Of a stretch of 13,835 nucleotides of DNA, positions 7,192-13,181 are shown piece after piece. The translations under genes and the position numbers were made by a program. The notes under the pieces were generated by a model. That model was not told the DNA's origin. It saw nothing but the letters and a program-made list of their open reading frames with translations, and searched no databases. How positions within the stretch are numbered: the stretch's first letter is position 1; each line of letters begins with the position of its first letter. Source of the stretch: CAZDDA01 sp964568045 (lineage in GTDB: Bacteria; Bipolaricaulota; Bipolaricaulia; UBA7950; UBA9294); NCBI GenBank assembly GCA_964568045.1, contig CAZMOL010000046.1, positions 1 through 13,835 of the forward strand, given 5' to 3'.

Positions 7192-7944
7192 ATGAACACG
7201 GCAACCTTTCGCTTCTACGCCGAGTTGAACGACTTTCTGCCGCCTGAAAAGAGGCAACGGGTGGTCGGCTATAAGTTTCGCGGCGGCCCTGCAGTCAAGG
7301 ACGCGATCGAGGCATTGGGCGTGCCACACACCGAAGTCGACGTGGTCCTTGTCAACGGTTGCTCTGTGGATTTTGCCTACCATTTGCGGCCCGACGATCG
7401 CGTTGCCGTGTATCCAGTCTTCGAAAGCCTGGACATCACTCCGCTTGTGAGGTTGCGGCAGCGGCCGCTCCGCCGCACCGCGTTCCTCACCGACGTACAT
7501 CTTGGAAAGCTGACGCGTCTGCTGCGGATGTTGGGGGTAGACACGGCTCAGTCAGAGGCGGTCGAGGACGCACACATCGTGGCAACTGCCGTGGAGGAGG
7601 CTCGCATCATCCTCACCCGCGATCGCCAGCTTCTAAAGCACAACGCCGTTACCCATGGCTATTGGGTCCGATCTACCCAGCCACTTGAGCAGGCCCGCGA
7701 AGTCGTGCGGCGCTTCGACCTCTCCTCCCAGGTGCAGCCGTTTCGACGGTGCCTGTCGTGCAACGGCCTCCTGGCTCCCGTCGACAAGCAAGACGTCTTG
7801 CCCCGCATACCACCGAAGACCGCCCTGTGGCAGGACGACTACTACGTGTGTGCAGACTGCGACAAGCTCTACTGGCGCGGCACACATTTCCCAAAGCTAC
7901 AGGATATGATCGAACGGATTCTTGAACCATACGTCCTCTCCTAG
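7192..7944 (+). CDS. Ub-Mut7C / Mut7-C RNase-domain protein, 250 aa
   Basis: This is a two-domain protein. Residues 1-85 form a ubiquitin/MoaD-like beta-grasp domain (TFRFYAELNDFLPPE, then VVLVNGCSVDFAYHLRPDDR). Residues 95-250 form a Mut7-C PIN-like RNase domain: TDVHLGKLTRLLRMLGVDT with Asp101, EDAHIV with Asp126, and the LTRDRQLL element with Asp144 as probable metal ligands. A zinc ribbon inside the domain uses C187, C190, C220 and C223. The family is predicted to degrade or process RNA in the cytoplasm, but I know of no defined substrate. Length and domain order are normal for the family in bacteria. The ribosome-binding site is weak (GAG and GG before the ATG), so expression may be low. 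The neighbours give no pathway clue. Confidence 0.9.
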   Translation: MNTATFRFYAELNDFLPPEKRQRVVGYKFRGGPAVKDAIEALGVPHTEVDVVLVNGCSVDFAYHLRPDDRVAVYPVFESLDITPLVRLRQRPLRRTAFLTDVHLGKLTRLLRMLGVDTAQSEAVEDAHIVATAVEEARIILTRDRQLLKHNAVTHGYWVRSTQPLEQAREVVRRFDLSSQVQPFRRCLSCNGLLAPVDKQDVLPRIPPKTALWQDDYYVCADCDKLYWRGTHFPKLQDMIERILEPYVLS

Positions 7945-8143
7945 GGCACACCGATAGCAAACCCGGCAAAGGCAAGAAGCAAGATCTGCCAGAAGTTGTT
8001 TCACAACAAGGAAGCACGACCTCGTTTCTGGGGCAATTTGCACACTTTGAACGCGCTCACCTCATGGATACTTGCGCTAAATGCCCTGTGGAGTAAGAAT
8101 ACGTGGAAAGCCTTGGTCCAAAGTATAGCGAAGGAGGGATAGA

Positions 8144-8953
8144 ATGAGTCGATTTCTTTGTATTGTGGGAATACTGATTTTGGCCAGTTGTTGCGCCGTC
8201 GGAGAAGGAAATGCCGATCTGACCCCGCATGCGCCGATTCAGATCACCAAAGATAAGGCATTCACAGAAAAAAACGGCGTGGTGGGAGGGTCGGGAACGC
8301 AAGAAGACCCGTATCTCATCAGCGGGTTCATTATCGATACAAGTGAGGCAGATTACGGTATTCTGATCGAAAGCACGACAAAAGTCTTCCAAATTGAGAA
8401 CTGTCGCATCATCGGTGCAAAGAGTTACGGAATCTGGCTGGTGAAAGTTGATACCCCGATTGTACATAAGTGTTGGATCGAAGGGTGCTTCTTTGGAGTC
8501 GGTCTGGAAGAAAGCAATGAAGCAGCAATTTCGGAGAATACCTTCGTCGACAACGAAGTGCGCTCGCTTTCTCTCCTTGAATCTAGTCAGTGTCATCTCT
8601 TCAACAACACGATAGTCTCAGGCCAATGCGGAATTTGGTTAGGCGGCAAAACGTTGAAGAACCTTATCCACGACAATGTGTTTGACAATTGCGGGGCTGC
8701 AGGTATGTGGATATCTAATCTTTGCGACTGGAACCACATATACTATAATGATTTCATTGACTGCCGTGCAATCAGCGACTCAATGAATCGATGGGATGAT
8801 GGAAACGAAGTCGGAAATTACTGGAGCAGATACAGCGGAGAAGACAAAGATCAAGACGGCATTGGTGACAAGCCATTTTCAATCTATGGCAGCACCTACG
8901 AATACGACTATCATCCCGCGATGCAGCCATTCCGCTGGGAAGAGGAAGATTAA
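8144..8953 (+). CDS. NosD-like right-handed beta-helix lipoprotein, 269 aa
   Basis: The N-terminus (MSRFLCIVGILILASCC) is a lipoprotein signal with lipobox LASC, giving lipidated Cys16. After the entry strand 'GGSGTQEDPYLISGFIID' there are successive parallel beta-helix rungs with the NosD/PbH1 pattern (YGILIESTTKVFQIENCRI, YGIWLV, NTFVDNEV, GIWLGG, NVFDNCGAAGMWI, NDFIDC). The C-terminus carries the family end motif (DDGNEVGNYWSRYSG, then the DKDQDGIGD calcium-loop-like sequence and YDYHPAM). It is a cell-surface or periplasmic carbohydrate- or ligand-binding type protein; the true NosD copper role is not implied because no nos genes are present. A GAAGGAGGG ribosome-binding site precedes the ATG. 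AT content is higher than in the Mut7-C neighbour, hinting at separate acquisition. Confidence 0.85.
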   Translation: MSRFLCIVGILILASCCAVGEGNADLTPHAPIQITKDKAFTEKNGVVGGSGTQEDPYLISGFIIDTSEADYGILIESTTKVFQIENCRIIGAKSYGIWLVKVDTPIVHKCWIEGCFFGVGLEESNEAAISENTFVDNEVRSLSLLESSQCHLFNNTIVSGQCGIWLGGKTLKNLIHDNVFDNCGAAGMWISNLCDWNHIYYNDFIDCRAISDSMNRWDDGNEVGNYWSRYSGEDKDQDGIGDKPFSIYGSTYEYDYHPAMQPFRWEEED

Positions 8954-8964
8954 CAGCGTACACA

Positions 8965-8984
8965 GGCCGGCTTGGAAACCGGCC
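8965..8984. terminator. Hairpin between convergent genes
   Basis: GGCCGG (8965-8970) and CCGGCC (8979-8984) form a 6-bp GC-only stem around an 8-base loop, just after the beta-helix gene and before the end of the leftward hydrolase. There is no T-tract, so intrinsic termination is uncertain. Confidence 0.4.
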
Positions 8985-9062
8985 CACGCGCAGCTGTAAT
9001 ACGAAGACGGAGGCTGGACATTCAAATCTGGCACGAGTTAGTCACTGCGCCCCGCGTATCGT

Positions 9063-9845
9063 TTAACGCAATTCGCTTTTGAGGATTTCGTAGAATCTGT
9101 GCCTGGCTTGACGCTCGATCCAGGGGCAGTGCCCGCAGTGTTCAAGCAGAATGAATCGAAAATCCTTCAGGACGGCCGTGAGAGGCACTCTCACCCCTTC
9201 GGCCGGATGGGGATCGACATCGCCGTGGATCGCCACGACCGGACATCGGATCTGCCTGCCGAGTTCGAGAAGCTTCCCACTGGCTCGTAGTTCCGCGGCC
9301 TGCCTCCACACGCTTCGGTGGATATCGTACCGGCACTCCAGCACCTCGGTATCGAGGGTCAGGGGATCGTAGGCGTCGGCCTTGGTGAACAACCCTCCGA
9401 GTCGAGCCAGCGGTGCGTCCTTATCTGCAATAGAGGGGTCGTTCAGGGTCTCCATCAGGCAACGAACTTGCCTCCTTTCTTCGTCACTGAGGCGACGCAA
9501 TCGAGTCTCTAGAATTCCAGCAGCGTATTGGCCTTGAAAAAGACCGCTTCCGACGAGGATCAGTTTCCTGACGAACGCAGGATGACGTGCAGCGAGCATG
9601 AAACCGAGCCACGCTCCCCAAGAGAAGCCAACCAATATGACAGGAAGGTCCGCATTGTCATTGAGGACGCCGTGCAGCTCTTCGATCTGGCCTTCCACCG
9701 ATGCTGCCGTCTGAAGCGGCTCCAGCACGCCCCAATCGGCGGAGAGTTCTCTTGCCACCGGAGCCATCTCTCCGGGCGCACCTGGGCCTCCGTGAAGTAG
9801 AGCGACGCCAAACGGCGCCTTTCCGTACTTCCTCAGGTTGGTCAT
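9063..9845 (-). CDS. Alpha/beta-fold hydrolase, 260 aa
   Basis: Reading leftward from ATG at 9845, the protein shows the alpha/beta-hydrolase signature: LLHGGPG at 17-22 (oxyanion loop), nucleophile elbow GFSWG with Ser75, an acid in HGDVD (Asp209 or Asp211), and catalytic His239 in EHCGHCPW. A helical cap lies between about 105 and 185. It is cytoplasmic with no signal peptide, likely an esterase, lipase or peptidase-like hydrolase. HGGPG resembles proline-iminopeptidase-type proteins, but the substrate cannot be told. The mobile element is inserted 55 bases upstream of the start codon and may now provide part of its promoter. Confidence 0.9.
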   Translation of the reverse strand: MTNLRKYGKAPFGVALLHGGPGAPGEMAPVARELSADWGVLEPLQTAASVEGQIEELHGVLNDNADLPVILVGFSWGAWLGFMLAARHPAFVRKLILVGSGLFQGQYAAGILETRLRRLSDEERRQVRCLMETLNDPSIADKDAPLARLGGLFTKADAYDPLTLDTEVLECRYDIHRSVWRQAAELRASGKLLELGRQIRCPVVAIHGDVDPHPAEGVRVPLTAVLKDFRFILLEHCGHCPWIERQARHRFYEILKSELR

Positions 9846-9886
9846 GATTGTCCTTGGCCTTGTCTGATACAGCGAGCAGATGGAGT

Positions 9887-9916
9887 ATTGTAATGGATAT
9901 GGCGTTTATCGGGCAA
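9887..9916 (-). promoter_or_regulatory. Putative hybrid promoter for the hydrolase, spanning the transposon junction
   Basis: On the minus strand TACAAT (plus 9887-9892) is the -10 box, in host DNA that overlaps no element sequence. TTGCCC (plus 9911-9916) is a -35 box 18 bases upstream, inside the left terminal repeat of the element. The two match the consensus at five and four of six positions. Joining the host flanks without the element leaves no comparable -35 at that distance. The predicted transcript would start near 9880, about 35 bases before the hydrolase ATG. Confidence 0.45.
9893..9900. repeat. Target-site duplication, left copy (ATGGATAT)
   Basis: The 8 bases abutting the left terminal repeat are identical, in direct orientation, to the 8 bases after the right terminal repeat (13054-13061). 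An 8-bp duplication is what IS1595-family transposition produces. Perfect identity suggests a fairly recent insertion. Confidence 0.92.
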
Positions 9917-9923
9917 AGTTAGG
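9901..9923 (+). repeat. Left terminal inverted repeat (IRL)
   Basis: It begins GGCGTTTATCGG and ends TTAGG. It matches the reverse complement of 13031-13053 at 18 of 23 positions: the first 12, the last five, and one in between. Its last bases form part of an AGGAGG sequence just inside the element. Confidence 0.9.
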
Positions 9924-9989
9924 AGGTAAATCGAAATGCGTAAAGTGTTAAGTAATTGTCGCTTCTGGATGACTAATGCAGTAAAGGGA

Positions 9990-10018
9990 TTGTTTTTCAT
10001 GAAAAGTCGTGGTAGGAT
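9990..10018 (+). promoter_or_regulatory. Putative promoter of the Panacea/toxin pair
   Basis: TTGTTT (9990-9995), a 17-base spacer and TAGGAT (10013-10018) preceded by TG (extended -10: TGGTAGGAT) form a plausible promoter. The predicted start, about 10025, leaves a short leader that contains AAGGAGGTG (10029-10037), six bases before the GTG start at 10044. Confidence 0.45.
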
Positions 10019-10043
10019 GGGTGCGTGCAAGGAGGTGGCCGAG

Positions 10044-10598
10044 GTGGATGAGCGTTCTGATTTTAATTCACAAAAACTCGCGGAGCTGATTCTTTATATC
10101 AGCAAGTGCTGTGTGGATAGTCCAACTTTTGGAGCTACTCTTTTGAATAAGATCCTTTTCTACTCCGACTTTTTGCACTATGGTCATTTCGGGATGCCGA
10201 TCACTGGGGTTACATATGTTCATATGGCTAAAGGCCCGGCACCCTATCCGAGGCAATTCCTATCAGTGCGGGACAGGTTGGAGATGAACCAACGTCTTGA
10301 GATTGAGGAGCGTCCAGCGGGAAGATGGATACAAAAGAGGCCTATCGCCAAGGATGAGCCAGATATGAGTCTATTCTCGGATTCAGAAAAGCTGATTATT
10401 GATGACGTCATTGATGCTCTGAGTTGTCATACTGCTGGCTTTGTAAGCGACTACACCCACGGAAAAGTCCCTTGGTTGTTGACCAAGGAGGGCGAAGAAA
10501 TCCCCTACTACACTGTATTTATTAGAGAGCGAGAGCCGGTCCCAATGGAGTATTTGGCTAGAATACAGGAGGCCGCAACCGCGAAGGGTATCAATTGA
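10044..10598 (+). CDS. Panacea-domain (DUF4065/SocA-like) putative antitoxin, 184 aa
   Basis: The core (FNSQKLAELILYISK, TLLNKILFYSDFLHYGHFG, ITGVTYVHMAKGPAPYP) is the Panacea/DUF4065 domain. It occurs in antitoxins able to neutralise many unrelated toxins and in the SocA proteolytic adaptor. About 70 residues follow (HTAGFVSDYTHGKVPWLLT and a Glu/Arg-rich tail), which may contact the partner. I chose GTG at 10044 because AAGGAGGTG sits six bases upstream, a promoter-like sequence lies just before it, and the domain starts there. An ATG at 9936 with AGGAGG would add 36 non-domain residues. The TGA stop overlaps the TTG start of the next gene (TTGA), as in coupled toxin-antitoxin operons. It is a passenger of the IS1595-type element. 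Antitoxin function is inferred from family and layout. Confidence 0.82.
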   Translation: MDERSDFNSQKLAELILYISKCCVDSPTFGATLLNKILFYSDFLHYGHFGMPITGVTYVHMAKGPAPYPRQFLSVRDRLEMNQRLEIEERPAGRWIQKRPIAKDEPDMSLFSDSEKLIIDDVIDALSCHTAGFVSDYTHGKVPWLLTKEGEEIPYYTVFIREREPVPMEYLARIQEAATAKGIN

Positions 10599-10885
10599 TT
10601 GAATACGAGATTGTTGAGGCAGGCGGTAGTATTACCAAGAAGATAGCCGAGATAGAACAGACAAGCCCCCGCCACGGGGATCTTGTGGCGGCCTTACAAT
10701 TTCAGCTAGCAAGAGATCCTGTTAGTCACTCAACCCGCGTTCCGGGATTTGAATCACTGGTCTTTACGGATTGGACAAGTGCCGGATTCCCCGAATTGCC
10801 AAGGTTGCTCTTTTGGTATGTGATAGAAGGCAGGAAGGTAGTTATCCATGATGCGTGGCTAATTGAGGAAAAGGCCGAAGAGTAA
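10595..10885 (+). CDS. Putative toxin partner of the Panacea protein, 96 aa
   Basis: It starts at TTG overlapping the upstream stop by four bases, with GAAGGG just before, so translation is likely coupled. The product is small and mixed alpha/beta: an N-terminal strand (IEYEIVEAGG), a helix (SITKKIAEIE), a middle with HGDLVAALQFQL, and a C-terminal strand run ELPRLLFWYVIEGRKVVIHD ending in Ala-Trp-Leu-Ile-Glu-Glu. The last part recalls RelE/ParE/HigB-type toxin folds ('RLLFxV..GxxVVI'), but usual catalytic residues cannot be aligned with confidence. I infer a toxin because Panacea genes are usually paired with a small toxin gene. The target (ribosome, mRNA, gyrase or other) is unknown. The gene ends 13 bases before the convergent stop of the methyltransferase fusion. 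Confidence 0.65.
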   Translation: MIEYEIVEAGGSITKKIAEIEQTSPRHGDLVAALQFQLARDPVSHSTRVPGFESLVFTDWTSAGFPELPRLLFWYVIEGRKVVIHDAWLIEEKAEE

Positions 10886-10900
10886 GGGATCATCCCCTTT
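10884..10900. terminator. Short hairpin between convergent toxin and methyltransferase genes
   Basis: AAGGG (10884-10888) and CCCTT (10895-10899) can form a 5-bp stem with a 6-base loop exactly between the two stop codons, followed by TT on the plus strand. It may act as a weak bidirectional terminator. Confidence 0.3.
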
Positions 10901-12122
10901 ATGCCTCGAACTCCTTCACAACCTCAGCCACTGTAAGCAATTGAATATCAATACCCTCTCCCTTTGCGCGGGCAACTTCTTCGTGAGCACCCTTTGTGAA
11001 GCTAAAGGCGACAATGATACCCTGTAGCGCGAAGTGGCTGTTCTTGCGCTCCTTCGCGGCTTTCAGCGCGCTTTCACCCTGACGTCTCAGAGCGGTCTCG
11101 AAATCATCCACAACAGGACGACCGACGTGTTCCGATTGCTTGACTTGAACCGGGATGCGGTCAAAGAAGGTATAGCCGTCAATACCCATATCGTGGACTT
11201 GTCTCTTGCTAGGAGTGCCGCCCATTGCGCCGATGATCCAGTTCTGAAACTCAAATGCCTGTAATTCTTTCAATTCGCTGATACTCATTGGGAGCCCTGT
11301 TATCTCAACGTCTTCCGCGCCTACTTGTTCCAGGCGCCTTTTCATGAGCTTGCAGGCTGTGGGAGAGACATCTATTCCTAACCACTGTCGTCCTAGCTTG
11401 TGCGCAATCGCTATCGAAGTTCCACAGCCACAGAATGGATCGAATATGAGATCACCTTCATTACTGCTCGCTAACACGATGCGCTGCAAAAGGGTTTCTG
11501 GTTTTTGTGTGGGATAACCAAGATTTTCTCGTGTGCTTTTCGAGGCAACGGCAATAGGCCAATAATCCTCTGGGATTTTACCGCCTTCATGGAGAATTAT
11601 TGGTGCAGTATATGTTGATCCTTTGAGACCAGGTTTGTAGTTTGCTAGCGTCTTGGGGCTATAAGGAATTCTCACTGCATCGGCATTGAAGGTGTACTTA
11701 GCGGTCTTTGAATAGCGAAGTATTGTATCGTGTTTTCTTGCGAAATCCTTTTTAGGAACCCCCCCGCTGGTGTAGCACCAGATTATCTCATTGCGAAAGT
11801 TCGTTATCTCAAAAACCTCATCTAGCATGGCCTTCAAATAATGGCTAGCGTGCCAATCGCAGTGGAGGTAGAGCGAGCCAGTGGGTTTGAGAACCCTGTG
11901 CATCTCATGGCACCGCTGTTTCATCCATTCGATATAGTGATAGATGCCTCCTTGCCATCGGTCCTCGAATGACCGAATCTCTGCACCATCGTTGAAGATT
12001 ACCTCGTAGTGGCGATTAGAGAAAAAAGGTGGATCGGCATAGATAAGGTCAACAAACTCATTGGGCATTTTCCGCATCCACTCTAGGTTGTCGCCGCAAT
12101 AGATAACGTTGGAAAGCTTCAC
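10899..12122 (-). CDS. Beta-class DNA methyltransferase fused to an Mrr-like nuclease domain, 407 aa
   Basis: Residues 1-270 form an N6-adenine/N4-cytosine DNA methyltransferase with beta-class motif order. The catalytic motif IV DPPF (30-33) comes first, then the variable target region, TQKP (205-208), and the SAM-binding motif I FDPFCGCGTS at 227-236. Residues about 285-407 resemble an Mrr_cat / PD-(D/E)xK nuclease: the GIDG motif (Asp315) and VQVK (Gln326-x-Lys328) match Mrr's D...QxK active site. It could thus methylate and cut DNA as one chain, similar in concept to type IIG enzymes, or carry a modification-dependent nuclease. Specificity is unknown. The GTG start overlaps the transposase stop (GTGA), so it is probably translated from the transposase mRNA. 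It is a passenger of the IS1595-type element. Confidence 0.87.
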   Translation of the reverse strand: MKLSNVIYCGDNLEWMRKMPNEFVDLIYADPPFFSNRHYEVIFNDGAEIRSFEDRWQGGIYHYIEWMKQRCHEMHRVLKPTGSLYLHCDWHASHYLKAMLDEVFEITNFRNEIIWCYTSGGVPKKDFARKHDTILRYSKTAKYTFNADAVRIPYSPKTLANYKPGLKGSTYTAPIILHEGGKIPEDYWPIAVASKSTRENLGYPTQKPETLLQRIVLASSNEGDLIFDPFCGCGTSIAIAHKLGRQWLGIDVSPTACKLMKRRLEQVGAEDVEITGLPMSISELKELQAFEFQNWIIGAMGGTPSKRQVHDMGIDGYTFFDRIPVQVKQSEHVGRPVVDDFETALRRQGESALKAAKERKNSHFALQGIIVAFSFTKGAHEEVARAKGEGIDIQLLTVAEVVKEFEA

Positions 12123-12985
12123 GCGAGCACCTCGCAGTTAGCCAAGACTAGATCAAACATAGCGCCTTTCTTCTTCCGATGCGAATACCTGAAAGCAAAT
12201 TCGTCAAGGTAGTCCTGTAGGTACTTCGCGCTTACATGGTGGTACATACCTGTCAACCCACGTTTGAATAGACTCCAGGCGTTCTCAATGGTGTTCACGT
12301 GTGCCTCATCCACAACGTATTCCTTATAGACATGGGCAACGGTTTCGTGGCGGCCAAACTCAGTTAGAAAGAACAATCGGCTGGCTGCGTCGCTGTAGAT
12401 ATCTTCCACTTCTCCTAGATTATTGGCAATGACTCGCTTGATGTCGCGGGACTTCAGGCCGTCCAAGATCATCATCCGCAGGAATCCGCCGCGTTCCGCT
12501 ACTCCAAGAACGTTCTTGCCCTCGAACTTCACGTTGCCCTTTGGCGGTCCGTCTCCGCTAGCTCGGATAACTGCATCGTCCACCTCTATGATGCCGCAAA
12601 GCTTGTCCTCAAAGACTTCATGCTTCATGGCTGTCCTGATGCGCTTTGCCATGTACCAGGCCGTCTCATAGTGAACTCCTAGTTGTCGTTCCAGCGCTTT
12701 TGCCGAGATTCCCTTCGGTGAGTTACACATCAACCAGATAGCCGTATACCACTTGGGAAGAGGCACCTTAGAGCCATGGAAGATGGTCCCAGCGGTTACG
12801 GAAAAGTGGTATTTGCAGTTGCGGCATTCCCAGAGACGCTGATTCCTAAGCCAATAGGGGCTATTCCTACCACACTTGGGACAGGTTACACCGTTCGGCC
12901 ACCGTTGCCGCTGTAGATGCTTCTCACACTTCTTCTGGGTGGAGAACTCTCGCCTTACTTGTTCCAGAGATTTCGTCGCGCTCAT
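12119..12985 (-). CDS. IS1595/ISXO2-like family transposase, 288 aa
   Basis: Leftward from ATG at 12985, the N-terminus carries the IS1595-type zinc ribbon (C35, C38, C54, C57 in CPKCGR...CRNCKYHFSV). A helix-turn-helix-like middle follows (SAKALERQLGVHYETAWYMA), then the RNase H-like catalytic domain: IEVDDAVI (Asp136), IYSDAAS (Asp199) and NTIENAWSLFKRG (Glu234), with the family end YHHVSAKYLQDYLDEFAFRY. It catalyses cut-and-paste or replicative movement of the 9901-13053 element and is expected to act on its 23-bp ends. It looks intact and full length. A strong promoter and AAAGGAG ribosome-binding site lie upstream. The gene ends in a 4-bp overlap with the methyltransferase-nuclease gene, which is unusual for a transposase. 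Confidence 0.95.
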   Translation of the reverse strand: MSATKSLEQVRREFSTQKKCEKHLQRQRWPNGVTCPKCGRNSPYWLRNQRLWECRNCKYHFSVTAGTIFHGSKVPLPKWYTAIWLMCNSPKGISAKALERQLGVHYETAWYMAKRIRTAMKHEVFEDKLCGIIEVDDAVIRASGDGPPKGNVKFEGKNVLGVAERGGFLRMMILDGLKSRDIKRVIANNLGEVEDIYSDAASRLFFLTEFGRHETVAHVYKEYVVDEAHVNTIENAWSLFKRGLTGMYHHVSAKYLQDYLDEFAFRYSHRKKKGAMFDLVLANCEVLA

Positions 12986-13011
12986 AATAGCTCCTTTCGT
13001 TGTTTGGAACC

Positions 13012-13040
13012 ATTATAGCACGTTTGGCTGCCTAAGTCAA
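13012..13040 (-). promoter_or_regulatory. Strong transposase promoter with -35 inside the right terminal repeat
   Basis: On the minus strand TTGACT (plus 13035-13040, five of six) is followed by a 17-base spacer and a perfect TATAAT (plus 13012-13017). The -35 lies within the terminal repeat 13031-13053, so transposase bound to this end could repress its own gene. The leader is about 20 bases with AAAGGAG before the ATG. The same transcript probably covers the methyltransferase-nuclease gene. Confidence 0.75.
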
Positions 13041-13053
13041 GCCGATAAACGCC
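13031..13053 (-). repeat. Right terminal inverted repeat (IRR)
   Basis: Read on the minus strand it begins GGCGTTTATCGG and ends CTTAGG, matching the left end at 18 of 23 positions. It contains the TTGACT -35 box of the transposase promoter, which the left end lacks. Confidence 0.9.
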
Positions 13054-13061
13054 ATGGATAT
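13054..13061. repeat. Target-site duplication, right copy (ATGGATAT)
   Basis: It is a perfect direct copy of 9893-9900, immediately outside the right terminal repeat. The uninterrupted host site would be 9900 joined to 13062. Confidence 0.92.
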
Positions 13062-13181
13062 CACATTTCTCGCGTCACGAGGCGGTTTTCCGCACGCACA
13101 CCGGATCAGCTAGGAACGAAAGCCCTGTACGACGGTCGAGCCCCAGAGCAGGCTTGTCCCTGATTCACCCTCGGAATGACC

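Larger units (their letters stand above)
9901..13053. mobile_element. IS1595/ISXO2-type transposon with passenger genes, 3153 bp
   Basis: The element is bounded by 23-bp terminal inverted repeats and a perfect 8-bp target duplication. It carries a single IS1595-type transposase at its right end. An ordinary member of this family is about 1 kb with the transposase alone. This one has about 2 kb of extra DNA between the transposase and the left end: a methyltransferase-nuclease fusion and a Panacea/toxin pair. All four genes point toward the middle of the element, so none reads out into the host. Base composition is visibly richer in A+T than the flanking genes. Some IS1595-family members are known to carry passenger genes; this particular cargo is not one I recall. 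Confidence 0.9.

Noticed and set aside
8057..8596. Minus-strand frame of 179 codons opposite the beta-helix lipoprotein
   Set aside because: The plus strand encodes a clear signal peptide and NosD-like motifs there, so the minus frame is a shadow.
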